Shown piece by piece: positions 26,073 through 34,496 of a DNA stretch of 64,000 nucleotides. The stretch is taken from assembly GCF_000023585.1 (NCBI RefSeq), contig NC_012914.1:892001-956000 (forward strand), in the 5' to 3' direction. Source of the DNA: Paenibacillus sp. JDR-2 (lineage in GTDB: Bacteria; Bacillota; Bacilli; Paenibacillales; Paenibacillaceae). The translations under genes and the position numbers were made by a program. Position 1 is the stretch's first letter. Each line of letters begins with the position of its first letter. A model generated the notes under the pieces. The model was not told where the DNA came from, did no database searches, and saw only the letters and a list, made by a program, of their open reading frames with translations.

Positions 26073-27206
26073 TTATTGCGCTGCCGTCTCATTCAACGCC
26101 GTTTCCGTAATCGGGTTACGTTTAATTTTTATTTCCTGGAACGTAATTTTGTTGTCGAGAATATAGTCCGGGATGTTGCGGTGTTTATGCGATTCGCGGA
26201 ACGCTTCGCTTTTGGTCCACGCCTGGAAAGCATCCTTGGAAGTCCAGCGGGTAACAACGGCTACCTCGTCATACTCTTTCAGATTTTGCGTCCACAATAC
26301 CTCGAGTCCGAGGAAGCCCTCCATCTGTTCTACCTTGCCAATCCGGTCAAAACGTTCAACAAGCTTGTCACCGCTGCCTTTTACGATCTGCGACGTGTTC
26401 GTTACAATAATCATCGTTTGTTCCTCCTCGTTTTGTTTTCGAACCGGAATAATAACGGGGTAATGGCCGTCGAAGCTGACCTTTGCCTCCAGTTCATACA
26501 CTTCTCTCATGAATCCTTTAGATAATACGTTCTTAGGCTCGCCGGCCGAATGAATCTCTCCATCCTTCATCGCAATCAGATGATCGCAATAAGCGGCAGC
26601 CTGCTGCAGGTCATGCAATACCATAACAATCGTTGTCTGCTGCTGTCGGTTAAGACTGACAAGCGCTTCAAGCACTTCAAGCTGATGCGCGATATCCAGA
26701 TACGTCGTTGGTTCGTCCAGCAGAAGCAGTCCGGTCTTCTGGGCGAGCGCCATGGCGATCCGGGCTTTCTGCTGCTCCCCTCCGGAGAGGGTGGCAAACA
26801 TGCGGTCGTCATGCCGTCTGATTCTCATCAGGCGCATCGCCCATTCGATCACGTCGTGATCTTCCTTGGAGAGCTTCTGCGAGAACATGGACCGGTGAGG
26901 GGACCGGCCGTATTCGATTAATTCCCGGACCGTGACATTAGGCATAAACTCCTTGGACTGCGGGAGCATGGAGACCGCCTTGGCGAAATCTGCCCTGGAA
27001 TAATGCTCGGCAGGCTTGCCTAATATCGTAATGCTGCCTTCATCGGGAGAAGACAGTCCGGTAATAAGAGAGAGAAGGGTGGATTTGCCGGAACCGTTTG
27101 GTCCCACGATAGCGGTTATTTTCCCCTTCGGAATGATGGCATTGACGTCTGTGAGTTTGAACATGCCCCGCTCCAGCGTCAGTCCTTTTGTCTCTGCTGC
27201 TGTCAT
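26073..27206 (-). CDS. Fusion of FecE/HmuV-type ABC ATPase and IsdG-type heme monooxygenase
   Basis: This 377-residue protein joins two functions normally on separate chains. Residues about 5-255 are an iron-siderophore/heme ABC ATPase: Walker A GPNGSGKST (35-43), signature LSGGEQQ (140-146), Walker B LLLLDEP (160-166) and the switch His near 198. From Met265 an ABM-fold domain of about 100 residues follows. Numbered from that Met, Asn6, Trp66 and His76 line up one off from the catalytic Asn7, Trp67 and His77 of S. aureus IsdG. There is no stop between the parts, but the second has its own GAGGAGGAA ribosome site and ATG, so a free IsdG may also be made. The ATG at 27206 overlaps the permease stop (ATGA). 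It would couple import energy to cytosolic heme cleavage and iron release. Confidence 0.88.
   Translation of the reverse strand: MTAAETKGLTLERGMFKLTDVNAIIPKGKITAIVGPNGSGKSTLLSLITGLSSPDEGSITILGKPAEHYSRADFAKAVSMLPQSKEFMPNVTVRELIEYGRSPHRSMFSQKLSKEDHDVIEWAMRLMRIRRHDDRMFATLSGGEQQKARIAMALAQKTGLLLLDEPTTYLDIAHQLEVLEALVSLNRQQQTTIVMVLHDLQQAAAYCDHLIAMKDGEIHSAGEPKNVLSKGFMREVYELEAKVSFDGHYPVIIPVRKQNEEEQTMIIVTNTSQIVKGSGDKLVERFDRIGKVEQMEGFLGLEVLWTQNLKEYDEVAVVTRWTSKDAFQAWTKSEAFRESHKHRNIPDYILDNKITFQEIKIKRNPITETALNETAAQ
26412..26429 (-). promoter_or_regulatory. Internal ribosome site and ATG for the heme monooxygenase domain
   Basis: On the minus strand GAGGAGGAA is followed six bases later by the in-frame ATG at 26414, inside the fused reading frame. 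This is as strong as the ribosome sites of real starts in the window, so a separate 112-residue IsdG-like product is plausible. Confidence 0.6.
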
Positions 27207-28201
27207 CGCCAATTGCTCCTTTTCCTAAGCAGATATAAGAAAAACGGTGCTCCAAGGACGGCCAGCAAAATGCCAACGGGCAGCTCGACGGGATCGAGCA
27301 CCGTCCGGGCGGCCGTATCAGCCAGCGCGACAAGCGCTGAGCCGCCTAGAATGGATGCCGGCATTAGGTAGCGGTAATCGTCGCCGATCATGAGTCTTAT
27401 CGCATGCGGGACAATCAGTCCGACAAAGCCGATCAGCCCGGCAACGCTGACAGCCGTTCCGGCCAGCAGGGAGGCAAGGAGAATAAGCAGCATGCGCTGC
27501 ATTTCTACTTTTTGCCCGAGCAGCTTGGCGGAATCATCCCCGAGCATGAGCAGATTAACAGGCTTGATGGCCAAGAACGACAATACGAGGCCTACCGCCG
27601 CATAAGGCAGCATGAAGGAGAGATGATGCCAGCTTCTGCCGTTTAGTCCGCCGGACAGCCAAGGCAGCACGGCTTGAATACGGTCGCTGTACATGACCAT
27701 CACGCCGTTCATGACAGCCCCGATCAGCGCGTTTAAGGCAATGCCGGCGAGCACGATTTTGCCCGGGGAAGCGCCTTTATCCCATGACAGCGTGTAGATG
27801 ATGACCGATGATATTAAGGCGCCAAGGAAGGCTGCCGCCGGCAAGAGATAGCTGAATTGCGGCAGCAGAACCATTGTAATGACGGCTGCCAGGCCAGCGC
27901 CGGAGGATACGCCGATCACGCCGGGGTCGGCAAGCGGATTGCGCATGACGCCCTGCAGGATAGCGCCGGAGGCGGCAAGACAAGCGCCGGTTAATAATCC
28001 GATCAGAACGCGGGGCAGCCGGAGATCGAAGACGATCGTATCCTGGGGCGATTCTCCCCGGGCCGTTAAGGCATGCCAAATATCTTCGAGCGCGACAGGC
28101 ACGGAGCCCGCCATAAGGCCAAGAAGCAGGCTTGCGATAACGAGGACCGGCGCGATGGAGAGAACGAGTTTTCGACGTTTGGTACGTTGCTTGATGTTCA
28201 T
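27203..28201 (-). CDS. FecCD/BtuC-family ABC permease (heme or siderophore)
   Basis: This 332-residue protein forms the membrane channel with about ten helices. The family marks are visible: LRLPRVLIGLLTGACLAASG near the N-terminus, GVSSGAGLAA, and the cytoplasmic GLIGFVGLIVPHAIR loop that contacts the ATPase. It sits between the binding-protein gene (11 bases upstream) and the ATPase fusion gene (four-base overlap), a standard operon. The IsdG domain and adjacent NEAT proteins point to heme as substrate. Confidence 0.93.
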   Translation of the reverse strand: MNIKQRTKRRKLVLSIAPVLVIASLLLGLMAGSVPVALEDIWHALTARGESPQDTIVFDLRLPRVLIGLLTGACLAASGAILQGVMRNPLADPGVIGVSSGAGLAAVITMVLLPQFSYLLPAAAFLGALISSVIIYTLSWDKGASPGKIVLAGIALNALIGAVMNGVMVMYSDRIQAVLPWLSGGLNGRSWHHLSFMLPYAAVGLVLSFLAIKPVNLLMLGDDSAKLLGQKVEMQRMLLILLASLLAGTAVSVAGLIGFVGLIVPHAIRLMIGDDYRYLMPASILGGSALVALADTAARTVLDPVELPVGILLAVLGAPFFLYLLRKRSNWR

Positions 28202-28212
28202 GAGTTTCCCTT

Positions 28213-29151
28213 TCAGCTTGCGGACAATTGATCGCGCATGAGTGTCAAAGCTTCCATGACCCTGGTTCCCGGATTGGTGCCGAACAAATCATTGGGGAGA
28301 ATCTCGACATGCCCTTGCTTTACCGCGTCTACATTGTTCCAAGCCGCATTGTCCGCCATTTCCTTCAAGAAGCTTTCCTTTACCTGCTCCGCATTCCCGT
28401 GCGTCATGATAAATATGTATTGCGGATTCGCCTGTACGATCCTTTCATTGCTAAGCTGCGCGTATTGCGGGTAGCTTTGCAGGCGGGGGTAATCAGCGGC
28501 GATATTGATGCCTCCGGCGAGTTCAAGAATGTTGCCGCCAAGCGAAGACGGAAGGGCGGCCATAAACGTTCCGGGAGCTCCGTATACGAGCAGCACTTTT
28601 GGTCCATTTGTCGCAGCGGCTGCCTTGTACTCAGCCAGCTGGCCGTTGATTTGCTCCACGAGCTCGTTTGCCCGGTCCTCTTTTTGAAGAAGCTCGCCGA
28701 ACAATTCGATTTGCTGCGTAATTTCCTGCACGGAATTAGCGCTCGTAAGCAGCATCTTGGAGCCGATGCTCTCGATGGTCGGGATGTCCTTCGTGTTCAT
28801 CGGACTGTTGCCAAGCACAACATCCGGATGCAGCAGCGTAATTTTCTCGAGATCGACCTCATGGGCCGTCCCGATCTGCTTCACTTCGCTTAAGGCTTCC
28901 AGACTTTGAGGCAGCTCGGAGGTAGGGCGACCTACCAGGTTGCCGCCAAGCGCGTAGATAATATCGGTTTCGCCGTTGCCAAGAGCAACAATTCGTTCCG
29001 GAACATGGTTAAAGCCGAGGCTTCTTCCGGTGAAGTCCTTGATCGCGATTTCACTGCCTGCTTGGGCAGGCGACGCAGTATTGCCGCAAGCGCAACAGCT
29101 TATAACGATAATGGCCGCAACGGCTGCTACTAGCGATAAGCGATTACGCAT
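28213..29151 (-). CDS. Heme/iron-complex ABC transporter substrate-binding lipoprotein (IsdE-like)
   Basis: This 312-residue surface lipoprotein delivers ligand to the permease downstream. The signal peptide ends in an unusual cysteine cluster (VISCCACGN), so which Cys is lipidated is unclear; Cys22 in CCAC is one option. The mature part is a FecB/PeripBP_2 domain (VPERIVALGNGETDIIYALG, then HPDVVLGNSP) with the single long helix between lobes. The first gene of the minus-strand arm, it has a good promoter overlapped by a Fur-like box at 29211-29229. The homologous protein at 33557 shares the layout but is clearly diverged. Confidence 0.9.
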   Translation of the reverse strand: MRNRLSLVAAVAAIIVISCCACGNTASPAQAGSEIAIKDFTGRSLGFNHVPERIVALGNGETDIIYALGGNLVGRPTSELPQSLEALSEVKQIGTAHEVDLEKITLLHPDVVLGNSPMNTKDIPTIESIGSKMLLTSANSVQEITQQIELFGELLQKEDRANELVEQINGQLAEYKAAAATNGPKVLLVYGAPGTFMAALPSSLGGNILELAGGINIAADYPRLQSYPQYAQLSNERIVQANPQYIFIMTHGNAEQVKESFLKEMADNAAWNNVDAVKQGHVEILPNDLFGTNPGTRVMEALTLMRDQLSAS

Positions 29152-29210
29152 GATTGCCCTCCTTTATGGGTAAAAATGGCCAAGTAATCAAGAACGATTC
29201 TCAGTTTGAC

Positions 29211-29243
29211 AATAATGATATTCATTCTCACTTAAAACGTCAA
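29211..29243 (-). promoter_or_regulatory. Promoter with overlapping Fur box for the minus-strand heme arm
   Basis: On the minus strand TTGACG (plus 29238-29243) and TATCAT (plus 29215-29220) are exactly 17 bases apart. The 19 bases at 29211-29229 (AATAATGATATTCATTCTC on the plus strand) match the GATAATGATAATCATTATC Fur consensus at 16 of 19 positions and cover the -10. Confidence 0.75.
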
Positions 29244-29322
29244 TAGTTTTTCAGGAATTTTTTAGATAAAAATTTTTGATGATAAAAAATAAAAATAAAT
29301 GAGATGAATTTCATATTTATGG

Positions 29323-29350
29323 TTGACGTTCTCAATTAAACTGTGATAAT
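29323..29350 (+). promoter_or_regulatory. Candidate divergent promoter for the NEAT operon
   Basis: TTGACG (29323-29328) and GATAAT (29345-29350) are 16 bases apart, with a Fur-like GATAATTTTCTCATT across the -10. It would give a leader of about 300 bases before the NEAT gene, containing a possible small reading frame (29395-29460). Confidence 0.55.
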
Positions 29351-29394
29351 TTTCTCATTGAGTTTACATGAGGTCTGGCATGCGAGGAAGAACG

Positions 29395-29460
29395 ATGGAA
29401 GGTTATGGGTATTATTTGGGCCCAATGTACTTCTTCATGCCCGAAATCCTTGAATATTGA
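29395..29460 (+). CDS. Possible small peptide gene in the NEAT leader (21 codons)
   Basis: A short frame reads MEGYGYYLGPMYFFMPEILE plus Tyr, rich in Tyr, Phe and Met. GAGGAAG lies five bases before the ATG at 29395; in-frame ATGs at 29368 and 29380 give up to 30 codons. It follows the candidate promoter and lies between Fur-like sites, so it could be a leader peptide or a small membrane peptide. A chance frame is entirely possible. Confidence 0.3.
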   Translation: MEGYGYYLGPMYFFMPEILEY

Positions 29461-29540
29461 AGGACTAGGGTTGCTTATAGCCCCAAATTTTATTGCGAGG
29501 TAGGAGGGAGGATGCAGATCCTATTTTTTTGGTCTTTATT

Positions 29541-29559
29541 GAGAATGATAATCAATAAA
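29541..29559. promoter_or_regulatory. Fur-like box upstream of the NEAT gene
   Basis: GAGAATGATAATCAATAAA matches the 19-base Fur consensus at 15 positions, including an unbroken AATGATAATCA. It lies about 100 bases before the NEAT gene start. Confidence 0.6.
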
Positions 29560-29654
29560 GTGTTGTCGCAATACTTTTGAATAATTATTTTCTCTTATTT
29601 CCATTTGTTAAAAGTAAATAAATGGTATTAAGTAAAATAATTTTGGAGGTTTCA

Positions 29655-30701
29655 ATGAAAACAAGAATAGGGAGAATAGGCGCTTGGATCTTCTCTTTAA
29701 TGGTCATTATCGCCTGTATTCCAGCTTACGCAGCCGCCGCATCCTCATTGGAAGCCGGAAGCTACTCGGCCGATTACGTGGTGCTCAGAGCCGAGGATGA
29801 TTCCGCGTCGATCGCCAACGATTATTGGGAGAAGCCGGCGACCGTCACGGTTGCGGGCAACGGGGCTACGGTCCGGATGACCATTAATCACAGTAAGTGG
29901 GTGAAAGAGTTCAGCGTCCCGTCGGGAAGCGGATCCTACACCGCCGTGAAAGTGGTGAGCACGGATGAAGCCGCGGACAAAAGAACGGTCGAGTTTCGGA
30001 CGGAGGATCTCTCGAAGCCTATTTCCGCCAAGATCCACGTAACGGTTGAGGATATCGGATACGACCATAAGTACACGATCCGATTCTCTTTTGATACGAA
30101 CAGCTTCAAGCTGATTAAAGCCGCCGAGAAGCCTGCGGAAAAACCGACCGAGACGCCTAAAGAAACGCCGAAGGAAACACCAAAGGAAACGCCGGCGGCT
30201 GATAAAGGCGCAAGCACAGGCACCGGGACGGCAAATCCGTCCGGCAGCAAGGAGCCGTCGCCTTCCCCGGCTTCAACGGCGAAGCCAACCTCTACGGAGG
30301 AGAAGGGGGCAAGCGGCACGGCGGCAGCAGGTTCCAGCGATAGCAAAGGGAATTCTGAAGCGGTTGGCGCATCCGCTACGAAGGAGCCGTCAGCCACACC
30401 GGCAGCCGATGCGAATAGTCCGGAAGCGAGCGAGGCTCCAGGCACGCCGGAGGATTCAACCGCGGTGGGAGAACCGGGTGCAGCGGAAGCGAGCGATTCG
30501 GGCAGCAATGAAGCTGCAGCCGCAGGATCGGCAGGCGATGCCGATGCAGAAGCGGTTTCAGTTCCGCTTGCTGAGGAGGCTTTACAGCCGGCAGACGACA
30601 ATGGCCGGAATTTGAAAGTTATTTATATTTTGGCTGCCGTCATTATAGCCGGGGCAGTGATGTTTATCGTCCAACGGCGCAAACGTTCGACCAGACAATA
30701 G
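29655..30701 (+). CDS. Membrane-anchored NEAT-domain heme-binding protein (IsdC-like)
   Basis: This 348-residue surface protein should relay heme across the cell wall to the lipoproteins. A signal peptide (about 1-28) precedes one NEAT domain (about 34-150). The heme-ligating Tyr-x-x-x-Tyr motif is intact as Tyr136-Asp-His-Lys-Tyr140 with the RFSFD strand after it. A 160-residue low-complexity linker follows (TPKETPKETPKETPA, then Ala/Ser/Glu/Thr/Pro-rich), and a C-terminal membrane helix (about 316-338) with a basic tail. There is no LPXTG- or NPQTN-type sorting motif, so it is held by the membrane helix rather than by sortase. The ATG at 29655 follows GGAGG. Confidence 0.9.
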   Translation: MKTRIGRIGAWIFSLMVIIACIPAYAAAASSLEAGSYSADYVVLRAEDDSASIANDYWEKPATVTVAGNGATVRMTINHSKWVKEFSVPSGSGSYTAVKVVSTDEAADKRTVEFRTEDLSKPISAKIHVTVEDIGYDHKYTIRFSFDTNSFKLIKAAEKPAEKPTETPKETPKETPKETPAADKGASTGTGTANPSGSKEPSPSPASTAKPTSTEEKGASGTAAAGSSDSKGNSEAVGASATKEPSATPAADANSPEASEAPGTPEDSTAVGEPGAAEASDSGSNEAAAAGSAGDADAEAVSVPLAEEALQPADDNGRNLKVIYILAAVIIAGAVMFIVQRRKRSTRQ

Positions 30702-30750
30702 ATGAGGTTTTGAACTTTATTCATTTTTACATAAGGAGAGGTTGTCGGAA

Positions 30751-33489
30751 ATGTTGGAGAGTGTTCTGCAAAAGAAGGTAAAACAAAAGGTTTCGATAAT
30801 GCTGATTATCGCATTGGTTATCGCTTTATTTTCAGGTTTTTCTACGGCTGCTCATGCAGCTGAGGATGTACAGCTTACGGATGTTACGTTAAATTACGTG
30901 AAATTGACAGACAAACAGGTATCTTACGATGCAACGGTCGGAACAAATTACTACGACGCAAAAACGTATGAACTTGATGGCCAAAAGTATTTACGCGTAA
31001 GCGTTTTGCACACGAGTATTAATCTGCAGCTTGTCATCGATGGCGTTACGCCTATTGAGGTGTCTTCGATTTACAATGCAGAAAATGCGGTTATCGGGCA
31101 TGTCTATGATTACGCGATTGCGAGCTTTACCGATCCAATCGTTGGTAAAATCACTTACCAGGCTGGTCCTCAACTAGGCAACCACCCTATGTATATCATT
31201 ATCAATCAGGATGCGAAAGCTGAAACGAGAGCAGCATTGAAGGCTAAGCTTACAGAAGCTAACGCTATCGCGAACAAGAGCACCCAATTGACGCAAGCAA
31301 TCGCTACAGCTACTGCGGTTGATCATTTGCTTTCCCGCGAAGCGGAGCTTCTTGCCCAACTTCAAGCACTTACAACGGCTGTTGCAAAAGAAACGGTACA
31401 GCCTACCGCCGTTACGCTGAACTACGTGAAACTCTCGGATAAAACAGTATCTTACGATGCAACAGTCGGAACAAATTATTACGACGCAAAAACATATGAA
31501 CTTGATGGCCAAAAGTATTTACGCGTAAGCGTTTTGCACACGAACATCAATCTGCAGCTTGTCATCGACGGCGTAACGCCTACCGAGGTGTCTTCGATTT
31601 ACAATGCGGACAATGCGGTTATCGGCCATGTCTACGATTATGCGATTGCAAGCTTTACCGATCCCATCGTTGGCAAAATCACTTACCAGGCTGGTCCGCA
31701 ACTAGGCAACCACCCTATGTATATTATTATTAATCAGGATGCGAAGGCTGAAACAAGAACGGCGTTAAAAGCGAAGCTTACTGAAGCTAACGCCATCGCG
31801 AACAAGAGCACGCAATTAACGCAAGCGATCGCTGCCGCTGCCGCGGTTGATCATTTGCTTTCCCGCGAAGCGGAGCTTCTTGCACAATTACAAGCTCTTA
31901 CGACTGCTATTGCAAGAGAAACAGTAGAGCCTGCAGCCGTTACGCTGAACTACGTGAACTTCGCAGACAAAAATGCACCTTTCGATAATAGGGTCGGAGG
32001 AAATTACTACGATTCTAAAACCTATGAAGTTAATGGTCAAAAGTATTTACGCGTAAGTGTATTGCATGCTGGCATCAATCTGCAGCTTGTCATCGATGGC
32101 GTTACGCCTATTGAGGTGTCCTCGATTTACAATGCGGACAATGCGGTTATCGGGCATGTTTACGATTATGCGATTGCAAGCTTTACCGATCCAATCGTTG
32201 GAAAAATCACTTACCAGGCTGGCCCGCAACAAGGCAACCACCCGATGTATATCATTATCAATCAGGATGCGAAGGCTGAAACAAGAGCGGCGCTGAAAGC
32301 GAAGCTTACGGAAGCTAACGCCATCGCGAACAAGAGCACCCAATTAACGCAAGCAATCGCTGCCGCTGCCGCGGTTGATCATTTGCTTTCCCGCGAAGCG
32401 GAGCTTCTTGCTCAATTACAAGCTCTTACAACTGCCGTTGCAAACGCGTCGGGCGGCGGTACTACGCCGGTTGAACCTAAGATCCCGAACGGCACGTACA
32501 GCCTGAACTTCACGATTCTGAAAGAAGGTACTACCGAAGCCTCGGTTATGAACGGCTATGTGGTCCATCCTGCTACTCTCGTAGCAAATAACGATGTATA
32601 TACCGTAACTCTCCGTTTAACGCAAAGCAAAGAAATTACAGGCTTCAAGGTAAATGGTGTAACGCCACCAAGCAATACCAATACAGAGAAAAACACGCGT
32701 GACGTGACGTTTACAGTCAGTGACCTGTCTCAAATCCAGAACGGCTGGGTCAAAATCGACTGGGATTCCATGAATTATCACGAAGAATATAACGTTCAAA
32801 TCAAGTTTGGCAGTTATTTCACTTACACCGAGCCGGGTTGGACGGGTAATCCGTCGATTCCGTCCACTCCTGATGAAGAAGAGGAAGAAACAACGGATCC
32901 TTCGACCGAACAACCTGGTACCTTCAAGGATGTTGAAAAGCATTGGGCGAACGAGTCGATCAAACGCGCCGCCCAGCTTGGTATCGTAACCGGCTATAGC
33001 GACGGTACTTTCAAACCGGACGGCGTTATTAACCGCGCTGAATTTACGGCTATGATCAGCCGTGCCTTGAAGCTTAAAGCTCCTGAAAACGGCACAACGG
33101 TTAACTTCAGCGATCTGTCCTCCATTCCGTCATGGGCGAAGCCGTTTATCGAGCAAGCGGCGGCAGCGGGAATCATCAGCGGTTATGCCGATGATTCGTT
33201 CCGTCCGGCGCAAGAGATTTCGCGCACGGAGATTGCCGTTATGGTTGTAAAAGCGCTTGGCCTACCGCTTGAGCCAGCATCGTCTTTGAACTTTGCGGAT
33301 GCAAACAGTGTGCCTGAGTACGCGAAAGCAGCCGTTGCCACGGCAGTGAAATACGGCCTTCTCCAAGGCAAAGGCAATAACAAGTTTGACCCGCTTGCCC
33401 ATGCAACACGCGCCGAGGCTTTGACTTTGATCCTTCGCGCTCTGGATTTTGCGGCTGCGCAAGCAGCGCAGCAAGCAGCAACGAAATAA
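30751..33489 (+). CDS. S-layer-anchored NEAT surface protein with three 176-residue repeats
   Basis: This 912-residue protein is a candidate heme receptor of the cell surface. After a signal peptide (about 1-36) come three nearly identical 176-residue repeats (45-220, 221-396, 397-572). Each combines a beta-rich NEAT-like part (YLRVSVLH to GNHPMYIIIN) with an Ala/Leu-rich helical spacer (VDHLLSREAELLAQLQALTT). In these parts the first Tyr of the heme motif is replaced (His-Pro-Met-Tyr). A fourth, canonical NEAT domain (about 579-690) keeps Tyr-His-Glu-Glu-Tyr. An acidic linker and three SLH domains (about 725-905) anchor it to the wall polymer. Architecture resembles B. anthracis BslK but is extended. 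ATG 30751 follows AAGGAGAGG; a TTG at 30742 is possible. Confidence 0.88.
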   Translation: MLESVLQKKVKQKVSIMLIIALVIALFSGFSTAAHAAEDVQLTDVTLNYVKLTDKQVSYDATVGTNYYDAKTYELDGQKYLRVSVLHTSINLQLVIDGVTPIEVSSIYNAENAVIGHVYDYAIASFTDPIVGKITYQAGPQLGNHPMYIIINQDAKAETRAALKAKLTEANAIANKSTQLTQAIATATAVDHLLSREAELLAQLQALTTAVAKETVQPTAVTLNYVKLSDKTVSYDATVGTNYYDAKTYELDGQKYLRVSVLHTNINLQLVIDGVTPTEVSSIYNADNAVIGHVYDYAIASFTDPIVGKITYQAGPQLGNHPMYIIINQDAKAETRTALKAKLTEANAIANKSTQLTQAIAAAAAVDHLLSREAELLAQLQALTTAIARETVEPAAVTLNYVNFADKNAPFDNRVGGNYYDSKTYEVNGQKYLRVSVLHAGINLQLVIDGVTPIEVSSIYNADNAVIGHVYDYAIASFTDPIVGKITYQAGPQQGNHPMYIIINQDAKAETRAALKAKLTEANAIANKSTQLTQAIAAAAAVDHLLSREAELLAQLQALTTAVANASGGGTTPVEPKIPNGTYSLNFTILKEGTTEASVMNGYVVHPATLVANNDVYTVTLRLTQSKEITGFKVNGVTPPSNTNTEKNTRDVTFTVSDLSQIQNGWVKIDWDSMNYHEEYNVQIKFGSYFTYTEPGWTGNPSIPSTPDEEEEETTDPSTEQPGTFKDVEKHWANESIKRAAQLGIVTGYSDGTFKPDGVINRAEFTAMISRALKLKAPENGTTVNFSDLSSIPSWAKPFIEQAAAAGIISGYADDSFRPAQEISRTEIAVMVVKALGLPLEPASSLNFADANSVPEYAKAAVATAVKYGLLQGKGNNKFDPLAHATRAEALTLILRALDFAAAQAAQQAATK
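30883..32466 (+). repeat. Three tandem 528-bp coding repeats
   Basis: Copies start at 30883, 31411 and 31939 (GTTACG of each), a strict 528-bp period that keeps the frame. Copies 1 and 2 are closest in the NEAT-like part; copies 2 and 3 share the Ala-Ala-Ala-Ala variant of the helical spacer. The high nucleotide identity suggests recent amplification or gene conversion. Confidence 0.92.
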
Positions 33490-33496
33490 AAGTACG

Positions 33497-33539
33497 CAAG
33501 GGGATGTCCGGGAGGCCGGACGTCCTCTGCCTTGTTTTT
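33497..33539 (+). terminator. Intrinsic terminator after the NEAT/SLH gene
   Basis: GATGTCCGG pairs with CCGGACGTC, extended by GCAAGG/CCTTG, followed by five T. The next gene begins 18 bases later, so read-through probably drives it at a lower level. Confidence 0.8.
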
Positions 33540-33556
33540 CGGAAAGGAGAGATAAG

Positions 33557-34492
33557 ATGTTTGCCAGATTGGCGAAAATGCTGGTCGTAACTTTATCCAT
33601 AAGCGCCTTAGCTGCTTGTTCCTCCGGCAATAAGCCGGCACAGGAGCCGGAATCGACCGCCGCAAATGCAAGCAAGCCCGCGGCAACGGAATCCGCGAAG
33701 GAAGAGACGCGTATCGTATCCACTACCGTAGCCGTTACTCAAATCATGGATGCGCTTGAGCTTAACCTTGTAGGCATTCCGACGAGCGTGAAGACGCTGC
33801 CGGATCGTTACAAGGAGGTTAAGGAAGTCGGAAATCCAATGAGTCCGGATATGGAGCTTGTGAAGTCGCTGCGTCCAACCGAGGTGTTGTCCGTCACCAC
33901 GCTTAAGGTGGATTTGGAGCCGGCTTTCGAAGCAGCGAAGATTAACGCGACTTTCCTGGATCTGACGAGCCTTGCGAGCATGGAAGAGGCGATCAAGACT
34001 TTGGGGCAGAAGTATGACCGTACGGGGCAAGCGACGGAGGTCGTGAGTAAGATCGACGAGCAAATTGCCGAGATCAGCAAGACGACGGAGGGCAAAACAA
34101 AGCCGACTGTGCTTATTCTGCTTGGCGTTCCGGGCAGCTATCTCGTGGCGACGGAAAAATCCTATATCGGCAACCTTGTGCAGCTGGCCGGCGGCGTGAA
34201 TATCGCGAGCGGAGCGAAGGTGGAGTATCTGGCTTCCAACACCGAATATTTGCAGAAGTCCAATCCGGACATAATTTTGCGAGCCGCTCACGGGATGCCT
34301 GACGAAGTTATCAAGATGTTTGACGAAGAGTTCAAGAAGAACGATATCTGGAAGCATTTTAACGCGGTGAAGAACGGGCGGGTCTACGATCTTCCGGAAG
34401 AGCTGTTTGGCACAACGGCTAACCTGGCCGCGGCCGAAGCGCTGAAATCGCTTGTTCCGATGTTGTATCCCGAAGAGAAGGATGCTGCATAA
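33557..34492 (+). CDS. Second heme/iron-complex substrate-binding lipoprotein
   Basis: This 311-residue lipoprotein (lipobox LAAC, then a short Ala/Ser/Glu linker) has a FecB-like domain: LELNLVGIPTSVKTLPDRYK, then ILLGVPGSYLVATEKSYIG and DIILRAAHGMP. It heads a second complete importer set with the permease and ATPase that follow. The ATG at 33557 is preceded by AAGGAGAG; the frame upstream of it overlaps the terminator and is not translated in my reading. It is a distant paralogue of the protein at 28213. Two importers in one NEAT locus may split heme from another ligand, or serve different affinities. Confidence 0.9.
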   Translation: MFARLAKMLVVTLSISALAACSSGNKPAQEPESTAANASKPAATESAKEETRIVSTTVAVTQIMDALELNLVGIPTSVKTLPDRYKEVKEVGNPMSPDMELVKSLRPTEVLSVTTLKVDLEPAFEAAKINATFLDLTSLASMEEAIKTLGQKYDRTGQATEVVSKIDEQIAEISKTTEGKTKPTVLILLGVPGSYLVATEKSYIGNLVQLAGGVNIASGAKVEYLASNTEYLQKSNPDIILRAAHGMPDEVIKMFDEEFKKNDIWKHFNAVKNGRVYDLPEELFGTTANLAAAEALKSLVPMLYPEEKDAA

Positions 34493-34496
34493 CGCG

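Noticed and set aside
29512..29580. 22-codon frame with strong AGGAGG before it
   Set aside because: The Fur-like box lies inside it and spacing of the ribosome site is short; kept only as a remark in the leader finding.
30600..30701. Sortase sorting signal in the NEAT protein
   Set aside because: Hydrophobic helix and basic tail are there, but no LPXTG- or NPQTN-like motif precedes them.
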